NCBI GenBank assembly: GCA_017613475.1
Contig: JAGADT010000123.1
Coordinates: 1-26,834, forward strand
Source: Desulfovibrionaceae bacterium
Lineage (GTDB): Bacteria > Desulfobacterota > Desulfovibrionia > Desulfovibrionales > Desulfovibrionaceae
Length of the DNA stretch: 26,834 bases
Direction: 5' to 3'
Shown: one piece after another, positions 7,358 through 15,845 of the stretch
Layout of the letters: every line of letters starts with the position of its first letter
Position numbering within the stretch: the stretch's first letter is position 1
Notes under the pieces: model-generated
What the model was told of the DNA's origin: nothing
Database searches by the model: none
The model's input: the letters and a program-made list of their open reading frames with translations, nothing else
Made by a program: the position numbers and the translations under genes

Positions 7358-8596
7358 ATGGATCAGCTTCTGCTGCAAGATCCTGAATTAGCCAAGGCAA
7401 TCTGCCTTGAAAGCAATCGGCAGATGAGCAAACTGGAACTCATTGCCTCGGAAAACTTTGTCTCTGCCGCTGTGCGGGAAGCCATGGGCTCCGTCCTGAC
7501 ACACAAATACGCCGAAGGGTACCCCGGCAAGCGTTACTACGGCGGATGCGAGTACGTTGACATGGCGGAAAATCTCGCCATTGACCGTGCCAAGGCACTT
7601 TTTAACTGCACCTACGCCAATGTGCAGCCCCACGCAGGCAGCCAGGCAAACATGGCCGCTTACTTTGCGCTGATTAAGCCGGGGGATACAGTTCTTGGCA
7701 TGAACCTCTCCCACGGCGGGCACCTGACCCATGGCAGCCCCGTAAACTTCTCCGGCCGCCTTTTCAATATTGTTTCCTACGGCGTTAACCGCGAAACAGG
7801 CCGCATTGATTACGATGAAGTGGCAAAACTTGCCCGTGAGCATCGCCCCGCCCTTATTCTCGCCGGAGCCAGCGCCTACCCCCGCACCATCGATTTCGCG
7901 CGGTTCCGAGCCATTGCTGACGAAGTCGGCGCCAAGCTGATGGTTGACATGGCGCATATCGCCGGACTTGTCGCCACAGGAGAGCATCCCTCACCCCTGC
8001 CTTACGCGGACATCACCACCACGACCACGCACAAAACCCTGAGAGGCCCGCGCGGTGGCATGATCCTGGTCGATGAATCCCTTGGCAAAGCCATCAACAG
8101 CCAAATTTTCCCGGGGATTCAGGGCGGACCGCTGATGCATGTTATCGCGGCCAAAGCCGTAGCCTTCGGCGAAGCGCTGAAGCCATCGTTCAAAACCTAC
8201 CAGCAGCAGACCGTCAAAAACGCCGCTGTATTGGCCAAAGCGCTGAGCGACGCAGGCTTCAACCTGATCTCCGGCGGCACGGACAACCACCTGATGCTCG
8301 TTGACCTGACCAACAAAAACGTTACGGGGAAAGAAGCCGAGCACGCCCTTGATGCGGCGGGCATTACCGCCAACAAAAACACTATTCCCTTTGAAACGCG
8401 CTCTCCCTTCGTCACCTCGGGCATCCGCCTCGGCACGCCCGCGCTGACCACGCGCGGCTTCAAGGAAGCAGACATGCTTAAGGTCGCCGCATGGATTGAC
8501 GCTTCAATCAACGCGGTCTACAATGAAACGAAGCTGGCGGAAATCCGCCGGGAAGTGGAGCAGTTCGCACGCCAGTTCCCTCTTTTTGCCTGGTAA
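7358..8596 (+). CDS. glyA: Serine hydroxymethyltransferase
   Basis: This PLP enzyme interconverts serine plus tetrahydrofolate and glycine plus 5,10-methylene-tetrahydrofolate, the main one-carbon source. The PLP lysine is K226 in the signature TTTTHKTLRGPRGG; other family blocks are ELIASENF near the N-terminus, YAEGYPGKRYYGG and the VDMAHIAGL strand with the cofactor aspartate (D198). Its 412 residues match the family. GGAG (7345-7348) precedes the ATG. It is the last gene before a strong terminator, so it appears to close the lipid transcription unit. Confidence 0.97.
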   Translation: MDQLLLQDPELAKAICLESNRQMSKLELIASENFVSAAVREAMGSVLTHKYAEGYPGKRYYGGCEYVDMAENLAIDRAKALFNCTYANVQPHAGSQANMAAYFALIKPGDTVLGMNLSHGGHLTHGSPVNFSGRLFNIVSYGVNRETGRIDYDEVAKLAREHRPALILAGASAYPRTIDFARFRAIADEVGAKLMVDMAHIAGLVATGEHPSPLPYADITTTTTHKTLRGPRGGMILVDESLGKAINSQIFPGIQGGPLMHVIAAKAVAFGEALKPSFKTYQQQTVKNAAVLAKALSDAGFNLISGGTDNHLMLVDLTNKNVTGKEAEHALDAAGITANKNTIPFETRSPFVTSGIRLGTPALTTRGFKEADMLKVAAWIDASINAVYNETKLAEIRREVEQFARQFPLFAW

Positions 8597-8603
8597 ATAG
8601 AGA

Positions 8604-8649
8604 GCGTCCCCCCTCTTTCTTCTGCGGAGGAGGGGGACCGCTTCTTTTT
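8604..8649 (+). terminator. Intrinsic terminator after glyA
   Basis: GTCCCCC (8606-8612) pairs perfectly with GGGGGAC (8632-8638), CTC/GAG extends it inward and a flanking GC/GC pair outward; TTCTTTTT (8642-8649) follows at once. This is the clearest rho-independent terminator in the window and separates the fab-glyA unit from the riboflavin unit. Confidence 0.85.
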
Positions 8650-8681
8650 CCCAACCATTCCGGAAAGGATGCAAGCCCTCC

Positions 8682-9146
8682 ATGTCACGCCTCGCCTGGC
8701 CAGAATACTTCATGCGCATCGCCGAACTTGTCGCGGAGCGCTCCACCTGCCTGCGGCGCAAAGTCGGCGCTGTTGCCGTCAAGGACAGACGCATCCTTGC
8801 CACAGGCTATAACGGCGCCCCTTCAGGGGTTGCGCACTGCCAGGAAAGCGGCTGCCTGCGCCAGAAGCTGGGCGTTCCTTCAGGAGAACGGCACGAACTT
8901 TGCCGGGGGCTGCACGCCGAACAGAATGTTATCATCCAGGCAGCCGTCCATGGCATTTCCCTGGCCGGTTCTGAAATTTTCTGCACGTTCCAGCCCTGCA
9001 TCATCTGCTCGAAAATGCTGATCAACTGCAAGGTATCACGAATTTACTACGCACAGGGATACCCTGACTCCATGTCTGTCGAAATGCTTGCCGCCGCCGG
9101 CGTGCAGTGCGAACGCCTGCCCCTTACCCCGGAGGATAAGGCATGA
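8682..9146 (+). CDS. dCMP deaminase-like zinc deaminase
   Basis: A 154-residue member of the cytidine/deoxycytidylate deaminase superfamily. Zinc and proton-shuttle residues are visible: H78-A-E80 in LHAEQNVI and C106/C109 in QPCIICSKML; an N-terminal segment with C53, C58, H71 and C74 resembles the second metal site of dCMP deaminases and ComEB-type proteins. The likely reaction is dCMP to dUMP for dTMP synthesis, but the substrate is inferred. It overlaps ribD by 4 bp (ATGA), so translation is coupled to riboflavin synthesis even though the pathways are distinct. The ribosome site AAGGA is about 12 nt from the ATG, somewhat far. Confidence 0.85.
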   Translation: MSRLAWPEYFMRIAELVAERSTCLRRKVGAVAVKDRRILATGYNGAPSGVAHCQESGCLRQKLGVPSGERHELCRGLHAEQNVIIQAAVHGISLAGSEIFCTFQPCIICSKMLINCKVSRIYYAQGYPDSMSVEMLAAAGVQCERLPLTPEDKA

Positions 9147-10288
9147 TGGATTTCGCCCCTTTCATGCGGCATGCCGTTTCCCTTGCTGAAAAAGGCCGGT
9201 GGACTGCTGCCCCAAATCCTACGGTAGGGGCCGTGCTCGTTCAGAACGGGCAGATTGTTGCCGAAGGCTGGCATGCTGTCTGCGGGCAGAAACACGCCGA
9301 AATCGCCTGCCTTGACGATGCTCGGCACAAAGGCGTTGATCCCTCCCTCTGCACGCTGTTTGTCACGCTGGAACCCTGCAACCATACAGGCAAAACACCC
9401 CCCTGCGCAAAGGCTGTTCTGGAAGCCGGCATCCGCCATGTTGTCATCGGCATGAAGGACCCCAATCCCACGGCTGCCGGAGGAGCGGCCTTTCTTGCCG
9501 AACACGGCGTACGCGTTGACGGGCCTGTTGAAGAACGCCTCTGCCGCGATCTTGTGGCGGATTTCATCGTTTGGCAGACGGCCAGGCGCCCCTATGTCAT
9601 CCTCAAGATGGCGGAAACCATTGACGGACGCATTGCAGCCCGCAGCGGGCATTCCCAATGGATTTCCTGCGAAGAATCACGACGCGAAGTGCACAAGCTG
9701 CGGGCAGGCACGGGACTTGCCGGCGGCGCTGTTCTTGTCGGCGGCAATACGCTCCTTGCAGACAACCCCCTCCTGACAGCCCGTGATGTGCCTGTCGTGC
9801 GCCAGCCTTTGGCCTGCGCCCTCAGCTCGCGCATTCCCACAAAACCGCTCCGCCTGTTCCATGAACGCCCTGAAGAAACCATTTTCTTTACAAGCGCCGC
9901 CTCAGCCGCCTCAACAAAAGCCGAGGCTCTGCGCCGCCAGGGAGTCCGGATTATCGGATTAAACGAATGGGATATCCCAGGCGGGCGTGACCTCGCCCAG
10001 ATGATGCTCTGGCTCTGGAATGAAGCAGGCTGCCGCTACGTGCTCTGCGAAGGCGGAGGCACCCTTGGGCAATCTCTCCTTCGGGCCGGGCTTGTGGATG
10101 AATTCCGCCTTTTCATCTGCCCAAAAATTCTGGGCGACAATCAGGCGAGCCCTCTTTTTGACGGGCGCGCCCCGCTGACCATGGACGAAGCCCTTGGCAT
10201 GCGCATTGCCAATGTAAAGATGACCGGCAGTGACTGCTGCCTGACCCTTCGCCCGCTGTGTGAGGATGGATCATGTTCACAGGATTGA
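9143..10288 (+). CDS. ribD: Bifunctional riboflavin deaminase/reductase RibD
   Basis: RibD deaminates 2,5-diamino-6-ribosylamino-pyrimidinone phosphate and then reduces the ribose with NADPH. The N-terminal deaminase domain (about 1-145) has H51-A-E53 and the zinc cysteines C79 and C88 in EPCNHTGKTPPC. The reductase domain (about 146-375) begins RPYVILKMAETIDGRIA and contains the LCEGGGTLGQSLL nucleotide-binding block. Its 381 residues are typical. The ATG at 9143 has GGAGG about 9 nt upstream and overlaps the preceding stop; the ATG at 9146 is the alternative. It overlaps ribE by 16 bp. Confidence 0.95.
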   Translation: MMDFAPFMRHAVSLAEKGRWTAAPNPTVGAVLVQNGQIVAEGWHAVCGQKHAEIACLDDARHKGVDPSLCTLFVTLEPCNHTGKTPPCAKAVLEAGIRHVVIGMKDPNPTAAGGAAFLAEHGVRVDGPVEERLCRDLVADFIVWQTARRPYVILKMAETIDGRIAARSGHSQWISCEESRREVHKLRAGTGLAGGAVLVGGNTLLADNPLLTARDVPVVRQPLACALSSRIPTKPLRLFHERPEETIFFTSAASAASTKAEALRRQGVRIIGLNEWDIPGGRDLAQMMLWLWNEAGCRYVLCEGGGTLGQSLLRAGLVDEFRLFICPKILGDNQASPLFDGRAPLTMDEALGMRIANVKMTGSDCCLTLRPLCEDGSCSQD

Positions 10289-10953
10289 TACAGGGACAGG
10301 GAGAAGTGCTTTCCCTCCAGCGCCTTCCCGGCCAGTGCCGCCTCACCATCCGCACGCTTTTTGCCTTTCCTGACCTGACCCTGGGAGAATCCATCGCGGT
10401 CAACGGAGTGTGCCTCACCGCTGAAAAAGGCACGCAGGAACAAAAACAGGCTACCTTCACGGCCTACGCCTCTGCCGAAACCCTCCAGAGAACCAACCTG
10501 GGGCTTCTGACTCCCGGGATGCACGTCAACCTGGAACGGGCCCTGGCCATAGGAGACAGGCTTGGCGGGCATATTGTGAGCGGGCACGTTGATACCGTCG
10601 CTACTGTGCGCCTTGTGGAACCCCGCGGCGACTCGCGCCTGATCCGTTTTGCCTTCCCCTCCTCCTTCGCCCCGGAAGTTATTGAAAAGGGGTCTGTCAC
10701 GCTGGATGGGATCAGCCTTACGATCAACGCCTGCACGGACGAAACGCTTGACGTCAACGTCATTCCGGAAACCTGGAAAGTCACCACGGCTGCCAGATGG
10801 ACGCCCGGCGCACAGGTCAATATGGAAACAGATGTCCTAGGCAAGTATGTGCGCCGAAATCTTCTTTTTCTCGGAACGACGTCCGGCGGAAAAGCGCCTT
10901 CATCAGGAGGAGTCAGCCTGGACCTGCTCAGGGAAAACGGCTTTCTCTCTTAA
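10273..10953 (+). CDS. ribE: Riboflavin synthase, alpha subunit
   Basis: The enzyme dismutates two 6,7-dimethyl-8-ribityllumazine molecules to riboflavin, the last step of the pathway. The invariant N-terminus MFTGLIQ fixes the start. The two lumazine-binding barrels are seen as internal repeats: ESIAVNGVCLT in the first half, GSVTLDGISLTIN in the second, with GGHIVSGHVD between them. The 226 residues match the family (some authors call it ribC). The gene starts inside the end of ribD, indicating translational coupling, and ribBA follows after 24 bp. Confidence 0.95.
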   Translation: MFTGLIQGQGEVLSLQRLPGQCRLTIRTLFAFPDLTLGESIAVNGVCLTAEKGTQEQKQATFTAYASAETLQRTNLGLLTPGMHVNLERALAIGDRLGGHIVSGHVDTVATVRLVEPRGDSRLIRFAFPSSFAPEVIEKGSVTLDGISLTINACTDETLDVNVIPETWKVTTAARWTPGAQVNMETDVLGKYVRRNLLFLGTTSGGKAPSSGGVSLDLLRENGFLS

Positions 10954-10977
10954 AACGATATCAGGAGAATAAGACCT

Positions 10978-12186
10978 ATGCCGATATGCACCATTGAAGA
11001 AGCCATTCAGGATATGCGCCAGGGACGCATGATCATTTTAGTCGATGACGAAGACCGGGAAAATGAGGGCGACCTCACCATCGCCGCGGAATTTGTCACG
11101 CCGGAAGCCATCAACTTCATGGTGACCCACGCGCGCGGGCTCGTCTGCCTCCCGCTTGGCCCCGCGTGGGTGGACAAGCTGGCCCTTCCCCTGATGACAC
11201 AGCGCAACGGCTCACGATTCGGCACGAACTTCACGGTTTCCATTGAGGCGAGGAACGGCGTCACAACCGGCATTTCCGCTGCCGACAGGGCCCACACCAT
11301 CCTCACCGCCGTTGCCGACAACGTCCGCCCCGAAGACATCGTCACTCCCGGCCATATCTTCCCGCTGCGCGCCCAGAAAGGCGGCGTTCTCACTCGGGCA
11401 GGACAAACGGAAGGCAGCGTGGACCTTGCTGTGCTTGCCGGGCTCAAACCTGCGGCCGTCATCTGCGAAATCATGAAGGAAGACGGCTCCATGGCCAGGA
11501 TGCCCGATCTTGAAATCTTCGCCGAGGAGCATAACCTCCGCATTGCCACCGTCCGCGACCTTATCCGCTACCGCATGGAGCACGGACAGATTGCCGTGCG
11601 CCGCATCGCCGAAGCCGATCTCCCCTCCCGCTACGGTCATTTCCGCGTTATCGCCTACGAAAGCGATATCAGCACCGACACGCACCTTGCCATCATTAAG
11701 GGCGACGTGTCAGCCAAAAGCGGGCCTGCTCTCGTGCGTGTGCACAGCGAATGCCTCACTGGAGACGCTCTGGGGTCACTGCGCTGCGACTGCGGCGGGC
11801 AGCTCGCCGCGGCGCTTACGCAGGTGGAGCGTGAAGGACGGGGCGCCGTGCTCTATATGCGCCAGGAAGGCCGCGGAATCGGCCTGGCCAACAAAATCCG
11901 CGCCTACGAACTCCAGGATCAGGGGCTTGACACTGTTGAAGCCAACAAGAAGCTTGGCTTCAAGCCTGACCTGCGCGACTATGGCGTTGGAGCGCAGATG
12001 CTGGTAGACCTGGGCATCCATGAGATGCGCCTGCTCACCAACAACCCGCGCAAGATCATTGGTCTGGAAGGCTACGGGCTGCGTGTTGTGGAACGGGTTC
12101 CCCTTGAAATGAAATGCGTGCCCACCAACCATGACTACCTGCTGACCAAGCAGGAAAAAATGGGGCACAAGCTCCATATCCATTGA
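10978..12186 (+). CDS. ribBA: Bifunctional DHBP synthase / GTP cyclohydrolase II
   Basis: The N-terminal half (about 1-200) makes 3,4-dihydroxy-2-butanone 4-phosphate from ribulose 5-phosphate; the C-terminal half (about 205-402) opens GTP to begin riboflavin synthesis. The first half has the acidic loop DDEDRENEGD (residues 23-32) with the metal glutamate E28. The second has zinc cysteines C259, C270 and C272 in ECLTGDALGSLRCDCGG and the YMRQEGRGIGL block. Oddly, the usual G-H-T-E motif of the first half reads G-Q-T-E (Q143), replacing the histidine that binds the second side of the metal site in E. coli RibB (H153). The rest of the active site looks intact, including H126. Confidence 0.95.
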   Translation: MPICTIEEAIQDMRQGRMIILVDDEDRENEGDLTIAAEFVTPEAINFMVTHARGLVCLPLGPAWVDKLALPLMTQRNGSRFGTNFTVSIEARNGVTTGISAADRAHTILTAVADNVRPEDIVTPGHIFPLRAQKGGVLTRAGQTEGSVDLAVLAGLKPAAVICEIMKEDGSMARMPDLEIFAEEHNLRIATVRDLIRYRMEHGQIAVRRIAEADLPSRYGHFRVIAYESDISTDTHLAIIKGDVSAKSGPALVRVHSECLTGDALGSLRCDCGGQLAAALTQVEREGRGAVLYMRQEGRGIGLANKIRAYELQDQGLDTVEANKKLGFKPDLRDYGVGAQMLVDLGIHEMRLLTNNPRKIIGLEGYGLRVVERVPLEMKCVPTNHDYLLTKQEKMGHKLHIH

Positions 12187-12192
12187 TTTCAC

Positions 12193-12222
12193 CATGCTGC
12201 CCCTGCGCGCAGGGGCAGCATG
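12193..12222. promoter_or_regulatory. Perfect 30-bp palindrome between ribBA and ribH
   Basis: The 15-base half CATGCTGCCCCTGCG is followed at once by its exact reverse complement. In RNA it forms a very GC-rich stem of about 13 bp with a 4-nt loop, beginning 7 bp after the ribBA stop. No T-run follows (the next bases are ACACATATG), so it is not a standard terminator; partial attenuation, RNA processing or a dimeric regulator site are possible. Confidence 0.6.
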
Positions 12223-12309
12223 ACACATATGCCACGCGCCGGACAAAGTCCAGCCTATTACGGCTATGCAGGCTCGTGCGCGCTTACCATCTTTTCCTGC
12301 GAGGCTCTC

Positions 12310-12783
12310 ATGCATGATGACATCAAGACCATAGAAGGACTTTTTGACGCCAAGGGGCTGCATTTTGCCGTTATCGCCACGCGTTTCAACGACTTTATCG
12401 TTGACCGACTCATCGGCGGCGCTTTCGACTATCTTTTCCGCCACGGCGCGGAAAAAGACAAGATAACCCTTGTCCGCATTCCCGGCGCCTTTGAAATGCC
12501 CGTTGTCTGCAAAAAGCTTGCCGAATCAGGCAAGTACGACGGCATTCTCGCGCTTGGCGCCGTCATCCGCGGGGGCACGCCCCACTTTGATTTCGTCGCC
12601 GGAGAAGCGACCAAAGGGCTGGCCCAGGTCTCCCTTTCCACCGGCGTGCCTGTTGGCTTTGGTCTGCTGACCACAGACAGCATCGAGCAGGCCATTGAAC
12701 GCGCCGGCACCAAAGCCGGAAACAAAGGCGTGGAAGCCGCTGCCGCCCTGCTGGAAACCGTACGGGTCCTGAAGCAACTCTAA
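12310..12783 (+). CDS. ribH: 6,7-dimethyl-8-ribityllumazine synthase
   Basis: RibH condenses 5-amino-6-ribitylaminouracil with dihydroxybutanone phosphate; the family often forms 60-subunit shells. Family blocks are visible: FAVIATRFNDFIVDRLIGGA near the N-terminus, RIPGAFEMPVV, ALGAVIRGGTPHFDFVA with the catalytic histidine in TPHFD, and PVGFGLLTTDSIEQAIERAG. The start at 12310 has GAGG (12301-12304) just upstream and gives the usual 157 residues. An upstream in-frame ATG at 12220 lies within the palindrome and would add 30 residues unlike the family, so it is rejected. nusB follows after 17 bp. Confidence 0.95.
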   Translation: MHDDIKTIEGLFDAKGLHFAVIATRFNDFIVDRLIGGAFDYLFRHGAEKDKITLVRIPGAFEMPVVCKKLAESGKYDGILALGAVIRGGTPHFDFVAGEATKGLAQVSLSTGVPVGFGLLTTDSIEQAIERAGTKAGNKGVEAAAALLETVRVLKQL

Positions 12784-12800
12784 ACCTGTTTGAGAACAGC

Positions 12801-13235
12801 ATGTCACTGAAAGTTTCCCGTACCGCAGCCCGAGTGCGAGCCTTCCAGGTACTTTACAGCCTGCAGTTCACGCCTGTTTCCTCCGCAGAAGAGCTCAAGC
12901 TGGCAGCAGAGCAGGTCCCTGAGGATGCTGATGAAAGCACGGGGCTGCCCGCCCCTTCCCCTGACTTTGCCTGGGAGATGATTAAGGGCGTTTGGGCTAA
13001 CGAGGCAGCGCTCGATGCGGCCATAGCAGATTACTCGCGCAACTGGCGCGTGAACCGCTTGGGCAAGGTAGAGCGCACCGTTCTGCGCCTTGCGCTCTAC
13101 GAAATGAAAAACCATCCAGACGTGCCATCCCGGGTCATTATCAGCGAGGCCCTGAATCTGGCGGCAAGATTCGCTAATGATCAGGCGCGCCATTTCATCA
13201 ACGGCATCCTCGATGCCGCGGCCCAGTCCCGATAA
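12801..13235 (+). CDS. nusB: Transcription antitermination factor NusB
   Basis: NusB binds boxA RNA with NusE (S10) and supports antitermination of rRNA operons. The 144-residue protein has the all-helical family pattern, beginning with RTAARVRAFQVLYSLQF and carrying the RNWRVNRLGKVERTVLRLALYEM block and a C-terminal NDQARHFINGILDA helix. ribH-nusB linkage is widespread and supports both calls. A short acidic insertion (about 35-55) is ordinary for the family. The ribosome site is weak (GAGA-like). Confidence 0.93.
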   Translation: MSLKVSRTAARVRAFQVLYSLQFTPVSSAEELKLAAEQVPEDADESTGLPAPSPDFAWEMIKGVWANEAALDAAIADYSRNWRVNRLGKVERTVLRLALYEMKNHPDVPSRVIISEALNLAARFANDQARHFINGILDAAAQSR

Positions 13236-13301
13236 TACAATACCTCACTCCAAACACTGCCAACCTTTTTACGCGTCCCGCCTTTTCGAGGTTATACTGC
13301 C

Positions 13302-15815
13302 ATGAGCACCTTTCAGCGCTACGATCCCCAGTCCATCGAGGCCAAATGGCAACGCCGCTGGGAAACGGAAAAGACTTACGCCTGCGCCGTTGATCACAGC
13401 AAGCCGAAATACTACACGCTTGAAATGTTCCCCTACCCTTCCGGAAAGCTGCACATGGGGCATGTGCGCAACTACTCCATTGCCGATGTCGTCGCGCGCT
13501 TCCGCCGGATGCAGGGCTACAACGTGCTGCACCCCATTGGCTGGGACGCCTTTGGACTGCCTGCTGAAAACGCTGCCATCAAACGCAATGTCCACCCTGC
13601 TGAATGGACCTATTCCAACATTGCCAACATGCGCTCCCAGCTGAAATCCCTGGGCTATTCCTATGATTGGGACCGCGAGCTGGCCACCTGCCATCCCAAA
13701 TATTACCGCTGGGAACAGGAATTTTTCCTCAAGTGCCTTGAAAAGGGTCTTGTTTACCGCAAAAAGGCCAATCAGAACTGGTGCCCCAAATGCAACACCG
13801 TGCTGGCCAATGAACAGGTTGTTGACGGCTGCTGCTGGCGCTGCGATTCCCCAGTACAGCAAAAAGAACTGACCCAATGGTTCATGCGCATCACCGCCTA
13901 TGCCGACGAACTGCTTGCCGACCTGAAAAAGCTTGAAGGCGGATGGCCTGACAGGGTGCTATCCATGCAGCGGAACTGGATTGGCCGCTCCGAAGGCGCG
14001 GAAATCGTCTTTCCCTTAGAAGGACGCGAAGAAAATATCTCGGTTTTCACAACCCGGCCCGATACGCTCTTCGGCGTTGTCTTCATGACGCTCGCGCCTG
14101 AGCATCCGCTGGTGGATTCCCTCATCAAAGGCAAAGAAAACGAAGCCGAAATCCGCGCCTTTATTGAACGGATCCGCAACATGGACCGCATCGAACGCCA
14201 GGCCGACGACATTGAAAAGGAAGGGATCTTTACAGGCGCCTACTGCCTGCATCCCCTCACGGGACGCCGCATCCCCATCTGGCTTGGCAACTTTGTCCTG
14301 GCGGAATATGGCACAGGCGCCGTCATGGCTGTCCCCGCGCACGACCAGCGCGATTTCGACTTCTCCCGCAAATACGGGATCGAGTTCATCCCCGTCGTGC
14401 AGCCTGAAGGAGAGCATCTTGAAGCCTCCGGCATGGATCATGCCGCCGAAGGCCCTGGCTTCCTCATCAATTCAGGCGAATTCAACGGCATGCCCAGCGA
14501 CAAGGCCAAAACCGCCATTGTTGAAGCACTGGCAAAGATCGGCCGCGGCAAAAAAACCGTAAACTTCCGCCTGCGCGACTGGAACATCTCCCGCCAACGC
14601 TACTGGGGTGCGCCCATTCCCGTCATCTACTGCGAAAAATGCGGCATGGTGCCTGTTCCAGAAAAAGACCTGCCGGTCCTTCTGCCCACCGATGTCCAGA
14701 CCCGCCCCGACGGGCGCTCGCCCCTGCCTGATACGCCGTCCTTTGCAGAATGCACCTGCCCCTGCTGCGGCGGCAAGGCCAGGCGTGAAACGGACACCAT
14801 GGACACCTTTGTGGAATCCTCATGGTACTTTGCCCGCTACACCGCAGCCCGCAAGGAAGACGGTGCCTTTGATGCCGAAGCGCTCAAATACTGGCTCCCT
14901 GTTGACCAGTACATCGGCGGCGTGGAACATGCCATCCTCCATCTGCTCTACGCGCGTTTCTTCACCAAAATCCTGCGTGACTTCGGCTACCTGCCTGAAG
15001 ACCTCAACGAACCGTTCTCCAACCTCCTGACCCAGGGCATGGTGCTGATGGACGGCTCAAAAATGTCTAAGTCCAAGGGAAACGTCGTTGATCCTGACGC
15101 GATGATTGCCAAGTACGGCGCCGACACCGTCCGCCTCTTCTGCCTCTTCGCCGCGCCGCCGGAACGTGATTTCGACTGGACGGAAAGCGGCATTGAAGGC
15201 GCTCACCGCTTCCTTTCGCGCATTTGGCGACTCTACGGAGACGTGCGGGATTCCCTGCTGCCTGTTGCCGCCTGTTCCTCCACAGCCAAAGACGCAGCCA
15301 TCTCCCCCCTGGCCCGCGAAATCCGCCTCAAGGAACACGCGACCGTTAAGAAAGCTGGTGAAGACATCGGCGACCGCTACCAGTTCAACACCGCCATCGC
15401 CGCCGTCATGGAACTGGTCAACGCGCTCTACCTGGCCAAGGACGAGCTCGCTGGAAGCGATGCCGGGCGAAAAGTCCTTTCCTCCGCCATGTGCACCGTA
15501 CTAAGCATGATGTCGCCCATCACCCCGCACATCTGTGAGGAACTGTGGGCAGACCTCCACAAGGACGGTTCCATGCTTGAGCAGCAGCCCTGGCCCGCAT
15601 GGAACGAAGATGCCCTCCAGCGGGATATGCTTACCGTGGTCATCCAGATCAATGGCAAGCTCCGCAGCAAAATCAAGGTTCCCGCGGACGCCGGCAGGGA
15701 CATGCTGGAAAAAGCCGCTCTTGAAGACCCGGCCATCAAGCGTCATCTTGAAGGGCTCACAGTCCGCAAGATTGTCGTCATTCCAGGAAAGCTGATCAAC
15801 ATCGTCGCAGCGTAA
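13302..15815 (+). CDS. leuS: Leucyl-tRNA synthetase
   Basis: LeuRS charges tRNA-Leu. Class I signatures are the HMGH motif at 51-54 (PSGKLHMGHVRNYS) and KMSKS at 587-591. Between them lie the inserted editing (CP1) domain, with the threonine-rich FTTRPDTLFG block that hydrolyses mischarged products, and zinc-ribbon-like cysteines (WCPKCNTVLANEQVVDGCC; later EKCG and CPCCGG). The C-terminal anticodon-binding and LeuRS-specific regions are complete, so 837 residues is close to bacterial norms. It starts 66 bp after nusB; a TATACT just before the ATG is too close to act as its promoter. Confidence 0.98.
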   Translation: MSTFQRYDPQSIEAKWQRRWETEKTYACAVDHSKPKYYTLEMFPYPSGKLHMGHVRNYSIADVVARFRRMQGYNVLHPIGWDAFGLPAENAAIKRNVHPAEWTYSNIANMRSQLKSLGYSYDWDRELATCHPKYYRWEQEFFLKCLEKGLVYRKKANQNWCPKCNTVLANEQVVDGCCWRCDSPVQQKELTQWFMRITAYADELLADLKKLEGGWPDRVLSMQRNWIGRSEGAEIVFPLEGREENISVFTTRPDTLFGVVFMTLAPEHPLVDSLIKGKENEAEIRAFIERIRNMDRIERQADDIEKEGIFTGAYCLHPLTGRRIPIWLGNFVLAEYGTGAVMAVPAHDQRDFDFSRKYGIEFIPVVQPEGEHLEASGMDHAAEGPGFLINSGEFNGMPSDKAKTAIVEALAKIGRGKKTVNFRLRDWNISRQRYWGAPIPVIYCEKCGMVPVPEKDLPVLLPTDVQTRPDGRSPLPDTPSFAECTCPCCGGKARRETDTMDTFVESSWYFARYTAARKEDGAFDAEALKYWLPVDQYIGGVEHAILHLLYARFFTKILRDFGYLPEDLNEPFSNLLTQGMVLMDGSKMSKSKGNVVDPDAMIAKYGADTVRLFCLFAAPPERDFDWTESGIEGAHRFLSRIWRLYGDVRDSLLPVAACSSTAKDAAISPLAREIRLKEHATVKKAGEDIGDRYQFNTAIAAVMELVNALYLAKDELAGSDAGRKVLSSAMCTVLSMMSPITPHICEELWADLHKDGSMLEQQPWPAWNEDALQRDMLTVVIQINGKLRSKIKVPADAGRDMLEKAALEDPAIKRHLEGLTVRKIVVIPGKLINIVAA

Positions 15816-15845
15816 CGCCGACGATTCCGTGCCACGCAAAAAAAC

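Noticed and set aside
12220..12309. Upstream in-frame extension of ribH from ATG 12220
   Set aside because: It starts within the 30-bp palindrome, has no ribosome site, and the added 30 residues are unlike the family; ATG 12310 has GAGG upstream and the normal length.
13271..13298. TATACT just before leuS as a promoter -10
   Set aside because: No -35 at a usable distance, and the predicted start would fall within or after the leuS start codon.
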